From: Saccoglossus kowalevskii
Lineage: Eukaryota; Hemichordata; Enteropneusta; Harrimaniidae
DNA: 64,000 bases
Reading direction: 5' to 3'
Assembly (NCBI RefSeq): GCF_000003605.2
Contig: NW_003155737.1
Coordinates: forward strand, 815,500 to 879,499
Shown one piece after another: positions 43,491 through 56,122 of the stretch (positions within the stretch are counted from its first letter, which is position 1; every line of letters starts with the position of its first letter). The notes under the pieces were generated by a model. The model did not search any database. It saw only the letters and a program-made list of their open reading frames with translations, and had not been told where the DNA came from. The position numbers and the translations under genes are program-made.

Positions 43491-45696
43491 AATGTGCTAA
43501 CCTGCTCCACATCCCGTTTCAAAAAACGTAGCAATACCAAACGATCATATATATATGACAAATGTTGAGCTCAAATCTAGACAAACCTAGGTCTAGTGGA
43601 TGTTAGCAAATGTTGTATCAGATTCACTTTTAATCACTCACGGGCAATGAAATGTACTTAGGTGCAACGATTCCTGCTTGCGTAAGTCGAATTATGTGAC
43701 AGATTTGGCGAATTACCGGTTTGCCGAACTGAACTAGTAAGTGATTCCGGTTCTCTGAATACGCAAATAACATGTTTTTTAAGTGAGTTCCTTGCTCTAA
43801 ATTACAACAATGATACAGAAAACCATCAATATGTGTTTAATATTTGGATAGTTTCAAGTCAGCTGCATTTACCAAAGTTGTTATATCAAAGTCGATATGT
43901 GGCACATACAAATCGACCATGGCTTGTGAAGTGGCTCGCTTAGTGTTTGGGGGAATACACGTAATTATTGAATAAGAGTGCTTGGACTCTTTGTCGTTGA
44001 GCCAGTCAATCGTGTCGACATTAATCACGCATTATGCAAGTAGATAGTAAGAAAATAATAAGATTGAACTTCATCTTTGAGGTAGCACACGTCAGCTATC
44101 ACTGTACACAGAGCATTAAATAACTGTTGTGATCAGTGATCTCGTAGATTTAAATAGAAGCGAACTTAACGAATGTCGAATGTGATGAATAACGGGGGAT
44201 TAACGGCGAATTAGTAACACTTTGTATAGCAGTGCGGTGATAAATCACGTGATTTTAGCGTGATGTGCAGGGTCTAAGGGGCTTATAAAAGGGCCATACG
44301 TTAATAGCATATGGCCTTCTTGAGTTAGGGGTATCACGTATAAATCCAAATTCTTACTGTTTACGATCGCTTGTCGGTGTTTCTATTGATCTGTTTCTTT
44401 CAATATTGAAAGTAATGTTTTATAATAAATACAGCGTGTCAGGTGTCACTACAGCTTAATCGTCTATCAATTGGTAGATACGTTTATAGCAAACAACCGA
44501 GTAATGGACGATATGAAATTACGATAGGCTTTGAGCAGACACGATTGGTGTAAAGGAAATTAGTTCCTCTGCCTTAAAGTGGATTAAATCGGATTGTAAA
44601 GCATGTTACGTAAAAGCATGAATGATAGACTGCTGCAATCTAATCTCCTCGCTATCGTTTCACTGATTGGGATTTGAATCCGAACAATAGAATTATCGCC
44701 TTATGCAGATCTAAATGGAAGTGAACTGAAGGGTGAGATCGTGTGTTAATCGATATATGACTGTTTCAATTTCAGCTGTCCGATAATAGAAATTATATCA
44801 CCAATGAATTAACCCCTTATCCTTATTTTCTACGTAACGGGCATTATTATACATCTGACACCGACAACAATAAAATTCAGCCGTCCGTAAAACACCTTAA
44901 GGCCGTCCTCAAAAGTGTCATGGACGTGTTCGAAAGTCTTCCTTATTTGGAACATGTGCGTCATGTTTACGTCACATTCATACTCTTTTCTTTGTTCACA
45001 CCAGACAAAGTAACAATATAGCATATCACTGAGCAACAATCACGTCATTAGACGCAAATAAAGGTGTAGGCACGTATACATTACGTAGGCATTTCGGGCT
45101 GTTACAACTCATTAAGGTATTACTACACACATAAGCGAGGATGCAGTGATACTGAAAACAAACTATAGAGATAATCCACGCAAATAAAAGTATGCCATCC
45201 GGATGGAAAACATTCCACCCGATAGAAATATGCCACCCGAATTGAGTTATCAGTTTACGATAATAAAAATAGGTCTTGAGTTTCCGTAGAAAGGCACATT
45301 AATGTACGTATATACGTCTGCTATGTGACTATATCTCCGTGTTCTATGCTTCATTTTCTATTACCATACCGTCATCTCTAGTTTACACCGTATTTTGCAC
45401 TTTTATCACTAGGATCCTGACTGCAAATGACAGTGTGCAACTGACCTTGTACTTATATTCTGTTTGTTTGAAGTTATTTCCAAATATAGAAACTGTACTT
45501 CTAAATAAGGAGTGAAACTATTATGCGGTTATGCGGATAGTACCCACGCATGTTTCACTTGTGTTTCAACTGATGATGATGGCTTATCTGAGCATAGTAA
45601 CTATATAGAGAACAGTCTTTACTCACGATATACTATCTTCATGTTTGTTTGGTTTATTGTCACGGCGATCGCATTATATACAGCGGAACACCACGA

Positions 45697-45940
45697 GCAT
45701 TGCCTATGTCAACGGATTACACTGTAGACAGCCGAGCATCACGAGCATTGCCTATGTCAACGGATTACACTGTAGACAGCCGAGCATCACGAGCATTGCC
45801 TGTGTCAGCGGATTACACTGTAGACAGCCGAGCATCACGAGCATTGTTTTTGTAAACTTGTTAAACCACAGACAATATAACATCGCGAGCATTACTTATA
45901 TAAACATGTTACACCACAGACAGTAGAATATCACGAGCAT
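45697..45940. repeat. 48-bp tandem repeat, about 5 copies
   Basis: The unit starts GAGCATTGCCTATGTCAACG, then GATTACACTGTAGACAGCCG and AGCATCAC. The first three copies are nearly identical and the last two have diverged. Because 48 is divisible by three, an ORF (45645-45926) reads it as a 16-residue repeat, but it lies in an intron and has no coding support. Confidence 0.9.
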
Positions 45941-48113
45941 TGTAAAAACGATTAGAAATAAAAAAACAAAAAACATGACCATATACATATAAGAAACTAG
46001 TAGGTCGGTAAATTTGTATTTATATAATCTACGCCTTTCCAATGTCTGGCGCACACTCGCGACGTTTGTCAGCATTTTGGCCAAGCAGCACGAGCACGCC
46101 TGAAAAAAAAATACGTACATGGATCAACCCTCGCTCTGCTCTACTCAAGGTTGCCCAAACGCTGTTTTATTAACCGGAAACACGCCATTATCTTTTGATG
46201 TCAGCGACTGTTTTTTTCCGGCCAGTCACAGCAAATGGATATGGGTAATATGGTGATTACAAAATGTTGCATATGCAAATCAACTTCTCTTTCTGATCAA
46301 ATTTATTTTGACAGGAAAGCATGTCGATACCTTTTGCATTCTCACCGCCCTTCATGATCGTTGATTCGGTTTACGTATACAAATTAAAGTTCAGTGAAGA
46401 AGAATTCCCTTCAATCGCCAGACTTATTATATCTGCAAGACAACCCGATAAGCAATACACTATCCTAAAGCTATTATCAGTACACAGGAAACTACGAAAA
46501 GCTTTAAACTCTGTTGCCAAGTTCATTACATGCAGATAAATACACACGGGACTATTTTGGATAATGTCCAGGTCACGCTGAGCACTAAATAATACATACA
46601 TTTGTGTTGCCCGCACACACACAATGTTGTAGGAAAGCATGTGACATTTATCAGCTAGGAGCTGTTCATTGACGCATTTCAGATAGCTTTCTAGAGGTAG
46701 TATAATTTTACACACGGGATAATAAACATTTTACAGTATTAATTTCAAAAATTGTAATATATTTCATTGAAAACTGAATATAAATTCAATATTGAATCAT
46801 TTTTAGTATCATATATGTTAAGTTATAAAAGAATCAATTTATTCAAGTTTAAATTTTTAGCGATAGTTGCAGTCACATGTCAAGTCGTATTACTAGGAAG
46901 AGCTATCAATTTAGTTTGTTGGGTCTACTCTAATTATATGAAATTGTCGGACAAATAATTTGTTTCTTGATTAGGGTGAATTGCCCGCACTTAATGATAG
47001 CGCAATTCAAGTTCAATCAAGCTCATACCCGTAGTTACCTTACGATGCGCAGCCATTGGTAAAACACGACCACGTGATCAGATAACGTTTAACCCACTAA
47101 CTATATTTGAATATATCCCAGAAATCATAGTAGTATTAGAACGTATTCAAGTTAAGCTATTGCAATACGTACTTTATTCAGACATTGCGTAGTAGATGTT
47201 CTGGGCATAGGCCTTCGACATTCTATGCTCCAAATCTCACATTTCCATGGATGTTTGACACAATGTTTTGTGTGAGAAATAGTTCGGTGATCATATATTT
47301 TTATCCTTTTAGTTGTGAACACATAAAATAAAACCTTATTATAATGAATATAACAGTAGCCTGCTTAAGAAGTTTGTAACTTTCACCTTATGCAATTTCG
47401 TAAAATGGAGACGGTAAAATATGACTTTATTGCAAAAACATCCGTAGCTGATGGTGATGGGTAGAAATATAATGATAACAATCAGTATTATTAAGGTCTC
47501 CAATCGACATCGTTCTACGCCAGATTTACTCGCCGCGCTGACATAGATGCGTGCAATCATAGCTTAAGACGTGATTTTTGTATTTCTTTTCAAAAAAATC
47601 AATCGTTACCCGCAGGAGTAATATGTGTTATGCGGAATTGCCATGAAACGTTTGATCTACCGCGAGCAGCAGTGGTTTAGCTTTTTTTTTTCAAATCAGT
47701 GCTTGTTAGAATATGTTATAATGGCCATTACAAATTAGATTAAATATACATTATATGATTATCATTGGAAATTGTTTTTTTTTTGAATAACATGATTTTT
47801 ACTTGTTTTTTTACGGGAAGTACAACCTTTATAGTTTTAATATTTATAAATAGAATACAAATTAGAAATCCGATTTTGTAAATTATCTTTCCTTTCGGAT
47901 AATTATCTAGAGTAACTTGATACTGGAGATATCATATTACTACATGTAGTATGTTCAAATACTTACAATTAATTATTCATTATTGCGATCAGACAGAATT
48001 TTAAATTGCGTCAACAAAATACACTCCTGTCTTTATTAATACTAAAAATCTCAACATTTAATATATTTACTTTAATATTTTAAGTTCTTTTATTTCTCAT
48101 TTCTTTAATTTAG

Positions 48114-48236
48114 GAACTTACTGCGATGGATTCTGGGAGGTAATAGTTCATTTTGATGGCGTGTGTTGGCCGAATACGCCGGAAAACAATTCCGTGTCAG
48201 AGAATTGTCCAGATTTCTTTGCATTTGATACAAATC
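48114..48236 (+). CDS. Class B1 GPCR coding exon 2: hormone receptor domain, Cys2-Cys4
   Basis: The acceptor is TTTAG at 48109-48113 after a T-rich tract, and the donor is GTAAGT at 48237. The exon completes Gly21 and encodes residues 22-61 plus one base of codon 62. It shows the family pattern YCDGFWE, then CWPNTPENNS, then ENCPDFFAF, which are Cys24, Cys38 and Cys52 with the CWP core of the ligand-binding ectodomain. N45-N46-S47 is a possible N-glycosylation site. Thirteen residues separate Cys24 and Cys38, compared with about eight to ten in the class B receptors I know, so the loop is expanded by roughly three to five residues. The phase matches exon 1 across a 12.4 kb intron. Confidence 0.92.
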
Positions 48237-49941
48237 GTAAGTATACAACAAATTCACCGTACTTGTACAAAGGCTGAATAAATAGAACGTAATGCAACTT
48301 TAGACCATTATAATGACGTAAATGAAAAACAAATTTTAGAAAACAAAAGTCAGAAATGTCAATAGTCATATACTAATATTTATTGATAATATAGTATTAT
48401 ACTAGTTATTAATGATACGAATCATAATAATGTTGAAACATTTCAGAAATTCAGTTTCAGTGATAATAACGTTGTTCTTGCAGCACAGAACCAAGTATTC
48501 GTATGTGTACTGATTGGTTCAATGCACTGCCCGACAGCATTATAGAATTCAATTGAAAGAATACTGTTGTGCGCTGCATTTGCATATTTAATGCGTTGCA
48601 TTTGCATATTTAACATCTGTTTACAAGGTCTTACTTATCGTTCCGATACACGTATATAATGCAATAACCATATACAAAGTAATGTCACTGTACTTTTGAC
48701 TGATTAGTGGAACATGTGTTTATTAGCTGTATTGAAAATTGATAAATGATACACAAAATATACATTATTGGGTTCTATGGGGTAATAACATGTGTGAACA
48801 AATTCGGCAGTAAGTTTGTTCAGAGCTTATGCGCTCCGTTATGACATCACAAATCACTGAATCAACAGAGATATCAACAAGTTCAGTTCTCTACCTGACT
48901 TCATCTCATGATAAATTTGAACCGTTCTTATCTTGTTTATTTTGGCCAAATTACCGTGGTCTCCTATCATTCCGTGGTGTTTACACGGTAATTGTAGACC
49001 GAGTTATACACGTGTCGTAGATGACAATCGTCAACTGTGAATTGTAATATGCGTATTCATTTTTAACTTCGTCTAAAAACTTACCATGACATGGTATACG
49101 AAAGTGTACTGCTAATAACCTCACACAATTGTGATGGGTTACTCATCAATAACTTGGGCACATGTAATAGTTGCTTTGCCGTTTTTGGACATTCATTATA
49201 TGACATTGATCGGAAAATTAGCAAATGTAATCTTCTGATTTCAAAATTAGTCCTCTTGATAATAGCGCGTACACGCAATGACAAGAGAGAATGGCCGTTA
49301 GCGTCGTACACGCAATGGCAAGAGAGAATGACCGTTAGCACCGTACACGCAATCACAACAGATAATGGCCGTTAGCGCCGTACACGCAGTGACAAGAGAG
49401 AATAGCCGTTGGCGTCTTACAGGCAATGATAACCGAGAATGGCCGTTAGTGTAATAACCGAGAATGGCCGTTAGTGTCGTACACGCAATCACAGCAGAGA
49501 ATGGCCGCTAGCGTTGTACACGCAATGGTGTGAGAGAATGGTCGTTAGCGTCGTACACGCAATCACAACAGATAATGGCCGTTAGCGCCGTACACGCAGT
49601 GACAAGAGAGAATAGCCGTTGGCGTCTTACAGGCAATGATAACCGAGAATGGCCGTTAGCGTCGTACACGCAATCACAAGAGATGATAGCCGTTGCGTCT
49701 CACACGCAATGATAAAAGAGAGTGACCGTTAGCGCCATATACGCAATCACAAGGGAGAATGGCCGTTGGCGCCATTTTTTGTACCTAACATACCCGAGGG
49801 TCGCAATGTTCTTCATTACGCGTTATGTCCCTAGCAAAACATTATAGTTGCCGAGTACAGTTGCCAGCTTCATTTGCCCTTAATGTATTCAGGTTTTGGG
49901 TTTACTTGTATTTAGTGTTCTCCCTTTCGTTTATTTTACAG
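48237..49941 (+). other. Receptor intron 2 (1.7 kb)
   Basis: GTAAGT...ACAG, phase 1. It carries the 37-bp minisatellite that ends about 170 bp before exon 3. A repeated GCATTTGCATATTTAA (octamer ATTTGCAT at 48578 and 48600) lies near its 5' end. Confidence 0.7.
49268..49772. repeat. 37-bp minisatellite with higher-order repeat, about 13-14 copies
   Basis: The unit is ACACGCAATGACAAGAGAGA followed by ATGGCCGTTAGCGTCGT. A block of about 100 bp (roughly three units) at 49351-49448 recurs almost exactly at 49559-49658, which shows a recent multi-unit duplication inside an older array. Confidence 0.9.
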
Positions 49942-50078
49942 ACTTTGCTACGCGATTTTGTAACATTGGTGGATCATGGGCCAATGTATCAGGGTTATTC
50001 GGCGGGTGCTTGTCGGATGAAACGCGAGAGCTAATGGAACAAGAATTTCAAGGGCAACCGGAGCTGGGTGACCTAAGG
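49942..50078 (+). CDS. Class B1 GPCR coding exon 3: hormone receptor domain, Cys5-Cys6
   Basis: The acceptor is TTTTACAG ending at 49941 and the donor is GTAAGC at 50079. The exon finishes His62 and encodes residues 63-107, ending on a complete codon (phase 0). It contains RFC (66-68) followed by GGSW (71-74) and the last ectodomain cysteine, Cys84, in GLFGGC. This matches the family's R-C...G-W...C ending. N76-V-S is a possible N-glycosylation site. Residues 85-107 are an acidic, helix-prone linker leading to TM1. A 37-bp minisatellite ends about 170 bp upstream in the preceding intron. Confidence 0.92.
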
Positions 50079-50659
50079 GTAAGCTAATCATCTCCTATTC
50101 AATATAATAATTATTCAAGCACTGTTCAGCCATTAGTAACATTTCTATATTTTGTCTCGTATATTCTGTATCTTTTTACCCCTAATAAAACCGAGCAAAT
50201 AATATTGGTTTGCTCGACTACATAGTTTTTACGACATACCATAATTTTTTTAAAGACAGGTTTATTAGGTTGTTTTGAATCATTTTATCCTCTTGACTAC
50301 GGATTTGTAAAATTTACGACCTATATATTATGATTGATTAACATATTAAATATGATCACTTTGACGCTGGGGTCCGTTCATTGTCAGGCCGTAAATAGTG
50401 GTACGTGACACGTTAGACAATAGTAAACCGCGAAACATAGCATTGGATCCGTTTTCTTGTTGGAGTTACGATATAAGTTAATGTACTTGTAGAATGCCTT
50501 GGAAATAACGTAAATATGCATATTAGTAACGATTAGATAATCATGCAAATTGTCTTCTTTTATTTGTGATATATAAGTCATACAACCTGGACATCCGTTT
50601 AGTTTTAAATATTTAGAAATATATAAAAATAACCTCTATTAAATTTTATCATTTCGTAA

Positions 50660-51060
50660 CGTTTGCTATTTTTAAGAAGATATTTGTACTTGTTGGTAAG
50701 ACGTAAAATTTTTGACTTCTTGAAAATGTCTACACCAATTGGCTCGATGATGCACCTTAGATTTTAATATTTAGTGGAGATGTTTAGAATATGAATATTT
50801 GTGTTGAAAACTTCTTTTCGAAATCAGCTAATCCAATATCTTTAATTCACCATTTTTAATGAATATATTTGTACTTTTTAGTCAAAAATGTTATTGTCGA
50901 CTTCTTCTAGAAGGCCTATTTTCCGATTGGTTTGATACTGAGTCACACTGAGATACATTTGAATATTTCTCGTTCTGTAATTTTAGCGAATACTTGTCAT
51001 ATTTGGTCAAAAATGTTTTTATTGATTTCTTCTTGAAAATCTTTACCCCAATTGCACGTG
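50660..51060. repeat. Degenerate direct repeat, about 3 copies
   Basis: The phrase TTTGTACTT...GGTCAAAAATGTTTTTATTG, then ACTTCTTCTTGAAAATCTTT, ACCCCAATTG recurs near 50683, 50869 and 50993 with many differences. Confidence 0.5.
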
Positions 51061-54000
51061 ACTTGGGCGGACCTATATTAGGTTAGTTCAATTCGTGAAC
51101 TTAGAGAAACACTCATAGACATATCTTAAAGCCAGAGTTCATGAATCCAAAACTTGGGCACTATTCAACTTATCCTTATGGGATGTTGAGACAATTGAAT
51201 AGAATGTGAACAAGGCCAAGGTTTCTCCTCTATAACGGTTGTACAACTATGCATGCACTTATTATTAACAGACTGTGCTCTGGGAACAGAGAAAATATTT
51301 CGATCATTAGGTCGTTTATTTCAGAATTACTTCAGATCCGATTAAACAATATTTCTTAGAACAATACCAGCCTAGTCTAAAGGCATTAGGCTGAGGCCCG
51401 CCAGGCAAGTACATTTCAATTTCAGCTCTAAATTAATGAGCGCCGACCGCCGCCACCACTGTAGTTCTTACAATTTTCTAATTGTGAATAAATTTGCCGT
51501 AAAGGTCTTTCACTATCTTAGCACATTCGGTTTCACGAACTTCATCAAAAATGCTTATCGTGAAATTTACACGAACGAATTGTCCTAATGACCAACTGCT
51601 TATATTGGTGTCCTTGTAAAAGTTTTCACTCAATATTGTTGTCAGTGATGTAATGTGCATACGACCATTATACCATACGTATGCATTGTGGTAGGAGCTG
51701 TAGTGATTTTGATAATGGTGTGACTTGGGTGTTGGATCTTGATGCGAGCGTAACAATAAACATCAGTATATGGGTTACTCCATTGCAGTGTCAACATAAG
51801 TCCACTTACCAAGTATCTACATCAAAAAACTGCAAGTTCAAGTCTGCAGAATCCGCGATCACATATCACAGCATATGGTCACTGGCTTGTCACGTGTATT
51901 ATCCGCCGAGTTGCCGATGTTTATTCAGATTTCACTGCCTCACCGTTCATGTCCGTTCACAGCCCTATTACCAGACACATTGTTTCACTACATTTCATAA
52001 CAAATTTTTAATATCCTAATTCAGTCTGGTGTTACTCAACAGTCAGTGAACGAACATAGTTTGCCAGACACACAGTTTTCTAGAATCATAACAGTCAAGG
52101 AAATGTTACCCCTTCCTTCACTGAGAATCACATCATCCCCACACTCTCTACATTCTCACTTGATGGGGTAGCAATTTAAGTTTATTACATATTCTTTAAT
52201 GGTAATATAGTGTTCATTAATGATACTTGCCACCACAGCAATTTTCCCGATATGTTGATTCCTGAATGATATCATGTTTTATCATGCACACCAGACAATT
52301 GACAGGGCCCTCATTGTAGTCCTACATTGAATACTGTACTTTCATATTTCACCATCATTGCTATTGAAGGGAAGTTGTTTGCATGTGACCAGAAACACCG
52401 CCATTTATGGAAGCGTATTCGTGGTGAGCGGCAGCGAATCAAGACATCTCTTATGGTTTCTCAAGATTTTACATGTGATTTCGTTGTTCAGATGAGTTAT
52501 TTGATGGTAATCTCACTGGTGTAGCCAACAAGAAGTATCCACATACTGTCGCTGTCATACTAAGACTGAAAGACACCCTAAGTTTATTAACAATAGTAAG
52601 CAAGACAAGAGAACTTGAAAGCCAACAAATGCATATTCATCACAGAGAATGAACTGACTATAGGGATTATACACATTTGTTTAATGCCAACCAAGGGAAA
52701 TCCGATGTTGTAATTCATGGCCTCATTATACAGCATAGAAGCACGGTTCCTGACTGTATACAGCCTTGAGTCATTCGTTTCCATGTGTCTGTCAACCAAA
52801 TTCCTGGAAAATCAGTGTACTGATGTAATAGTAGAGACCTTACTTGGGAATCTCAATCTACCCCAGACAGAGGACAAAAACATGTCACTTCCGCAGTTGG
52901 AAAGTACCAATATTGACAAATTATTTTGTTGGATCTGTGTGAGAGCAGGTCAAAGGTTACCTTAATAAGTAAATCGTTATCATTATCCTTTCCATCGAGT
53001 CGCATATTGAGTTGGATATCCCCAGTGTATCTGAGTGTATAAAATACAGCACCCCAGTTTAATTGGCAAGGACTGAAAACACTCTTAAGAACTGTAGCTC
53101 CACAGAGAGAGAAAACAACAACACTAGCTAGCTGTTAATTCCACCCATGTGGACAGTTGAAGTAATCAAAATTGCCATTAGTTGAAAGGAAACCCTGTCT
53201 CAAAGATTTCTGGGAATGCCTATGCATTACCTCTATACTACCTTGGCCCTCCACGATGGGGCCTCTCTGAGTCATGTCATGGCCATAGGTTTCTTGCATC
53301 AGGAATTGAGTTTAACCATTTTCATGCCTTCAAAATAGCCCTTGTTGCGAGGAAGTGCACATTGAGTCCAGCGGGTGAATGCATCATAACCTTATTATAT
53401 AATGTATAGTTACCCATTTATCATTTCGTCGGGACCATCTAGGCCAAAGAATATTCGTTCTGCCTTGAGGTGGGAAGTGTTTCACTGTTTGCCCAGCCCT
53501 GATGTTGTCTCTTGGGTTGCAATTACTATCAGTGAAAGATCCTCTTAGACATTAAAGTCATCCTCTAAGGCTTATCATTTCCGTATGGCGCTACTCCATA
53601 AACAATCGTCATAAGGATGTCAAACTCTAACCATCGTTTTCAAAATTTATAAATATTACAAACTAAAAGCAAGTTCAGGTTGTACAACTTATAAAACAAC
53701 TAATTATAAATAATAAATAGTTGTATTCTATAACGGGCCTAAGACCGTCATATTCCGAAATAATTTTTAAAAAAAGCATATATCTTTCTAACTATACTAA
53801 CCTCATTACACATGCATACTTAAACAATAGTGTTGTCTACTGTGTGTGTTTCGTTCACCATGGACAGCATGGTTAATTACGTGTCATCATTGTAGCGTGT
53901 CGTAAATGATTGATTACAAGTATATCACGATATCCAATTTTCCAATTTTTAATCACATCGCTGCAATGGTCTGTATGATTGGTTAAGTTCTAGGTATGAA

Positions 54001-55336
54001 GTATAATGTTTGTGACTCGGGTGGTAATATCCCGTTAAAGCATCCCTTGTTTTACCACATCTGGGGTCTAATGCGACGTATACAATGCGTGTGGAATCCC
54101 GTTTTAGTTCACACAGATCTAACGGCTCAATAATTGACGTAGCATGTCTGAATGCGTCGCTAGCTTGTACGATTGTTCAAAGTTTGTATACACCGCATAC
54201 AACCACCATATGGTGTTAATCCAAATTTACATCAATCAACTCCACATCTTACAGGAACGTGTAGTAACTCGACAGAACTCGAACGTCTAGCCGTCGTAGT
54301 TCGATTGATAGATATTTGTAGGTCTATTTGAGTGGGTGAGGGTGAACAAATATTGACTTTTGATGACGTTCACTGAAACAAATACTACTGCTACTGAAAT
54401 AAACAAAAAGAAACTATTTCTTGTTGTCATATAAGCACGTATGAGATTCAGACTAAAATCTACTACGTCATCGGGAAAACACATTTATCAAAAATAAGTT
54501 GAAGCATATGTGTAGACTGTCGTACTTGAGAACACCACATTCATTGTAGTAGTTGAATAAAAATTTCAATCCATACGATTCGACAACAGACTGACGCATT
54601 TCAATAACAATCTTGTTAGGACGACTCAATTCCGGATGGTAAACGAACCACAGTTAACGCGTTTGTTACACGCCATTGATTATTGCCGATGGCAATGTCT
54701 GGCATATGCTCGCTAGATTACTAACTGGTGTGTTTAAAGTGGGTTTGTTGTATTGTAATTCATGTGGAAAGACTTACTTAACTCAACAATTGATAAAATG
54801 TGGCTTTACCTAGGAGTCGGGATTCAAATTATTAAACAACAAATCATTTATATATTATAGGCATCTTCGCTGAATTATTATATAGTACAGTTTATCTTCT
54901 AGGTTATGCAACATTCTGTCACATCACAGGCTAGTCTTGGCTACATTTATATCTAACATGCCTGATCTGAGGTTATAAAAATAGGGACGTCTCTAATAAT
55001 TTGGTCACCGGGTTCACAATATAACATACCTACAAGGATCAAGTTAACACATACATACTATTAAGAGCTTGATTGACAATATAATTCAGTAAACTTCAGC
55101 AAAAATAATCTCGATTTCTTTATTTTAGTGATTATTTGATTGATTTCCATTCTATGTGATTAATGAGATTATTAAGTGTTTTTATTTGTCACAATTACTA
55201 TAATAAAAAATAATTGCATGTAGATTCGGTTACTCGTCTAGGCAATCATAATAAACTAAACAAGATTAAAAAATTAAGAACGGAAATTAAACTCATTATC
55301 TCTCTCATAATAAATAAGGCATATAGATACTATATA

Positions 55337-55819
55337 TACGATAATACTTTGTAATGGTAGATACATTTGAATACGATAATACTGTATACTGGTGGAAACA
55401 TTTGAATATGATGATTCTGTATAATGATGGATACATTTAAATACGTTGATACTTTATAATGGTAGATACATTTGAATACTATAATACCATATATTGGTGG
55501 ATACATTTGAATACGATGATACTGTATAATGGTGGATACATTTGAATACGATGATACTGTATAATGGTGGATACATTTGAATACGATGATACTGTATAAT
55601 GGTGGATACATTTGAATACGATGATACTGTATAATGGTGGATACATTTGAATACGATGATACTGTATAATGGTGGATACATTTGAATACGATGATACTGT
55701 ATAATGGTGGATACATTTGAATACGATGATACTGCATAATGGTGGATACATTTGAATACGATGATACTGTATAATGGTGGATACACTTGAATACGATGAT
55801 ACTGTGTAATGGCGAATAC
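55337..55819. repeat. 35-bp minisatellite, about 14 copies
   Basis: The unit is ATACGATGATACTGTATAAT followed by GGTGGATACATTTGA. The central copies are nearly identical and the 5' ones have diverged. The unit is stop-free in all three minus-strand frames and 35 is not a multiple of three. Three overlapping minus ORFs (55330-55871) therefore read the same cycling peptide; they are artefacts of the repeat, not genes. Confidence 0.95.
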
Positions 55820-56122
55820 ACTCTCCTGCATCGTAGGTGACCTCCAAGGTTTCAGAGAATACAGCATTCAAAACATTTGAATTTTAATATTTGAATATAT
55901 GTATGCCTCATGCGTCTTATTCAACCAACATTGATCATTTCTTATATTGTTTCTAGTTTAGTAACGAATGTATAACGGCGAAAATATTTACATTTGTGAA
56001 TAAATGCGACTAAGATCACAATGTCAAATTTCTCCCGGATACATAGAAGATCTACGCCAAGTACATGTGATATAAACAGATTCAAAGATACCTACATTGC
56101 CGGTTCTTTTACGAACTTTTGA

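Larger units (their letters stand above)
35675..48113 (+). other. Receptor intron 1 (12.4 kb)
   Basis: Bounded by GTAAGA and TTTAG, with phase 1 on both sides. It contains the LINE remnant at 42990-43490 and the 48-bp array at 45697-45940. The rest is AT-rich without recognisable genes. Confidence 0.65.

Noticed and set aside
44660-44690. tRNA-like B-box resemblance (GGGATTTGAATCCGAAC)
   Set aside because: No A box at the right spacing and no cloverleaf could be formed, so no tRNA or SINE is called.
46371-46715. 114-codon minus ORF overlapping a 72-codon plus ORF
   Set aside because: Overlapping open frames on both strands with no recognisable domain; it lies in receptor intron 1.
49825-50087. 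ORFs around exon 3 taken as independent small genes
   Set aside because: One merely contains exon 3 with intronic flanks in frame, and the other is a different-frame shadow of it.
55330-55871. Three overlapping minus-strand ORFs of 130-163 codons
   Set aside because: All are readings of the 35-bp minisatellite in different frames with the same cyclic peptide, and there is no gene context.
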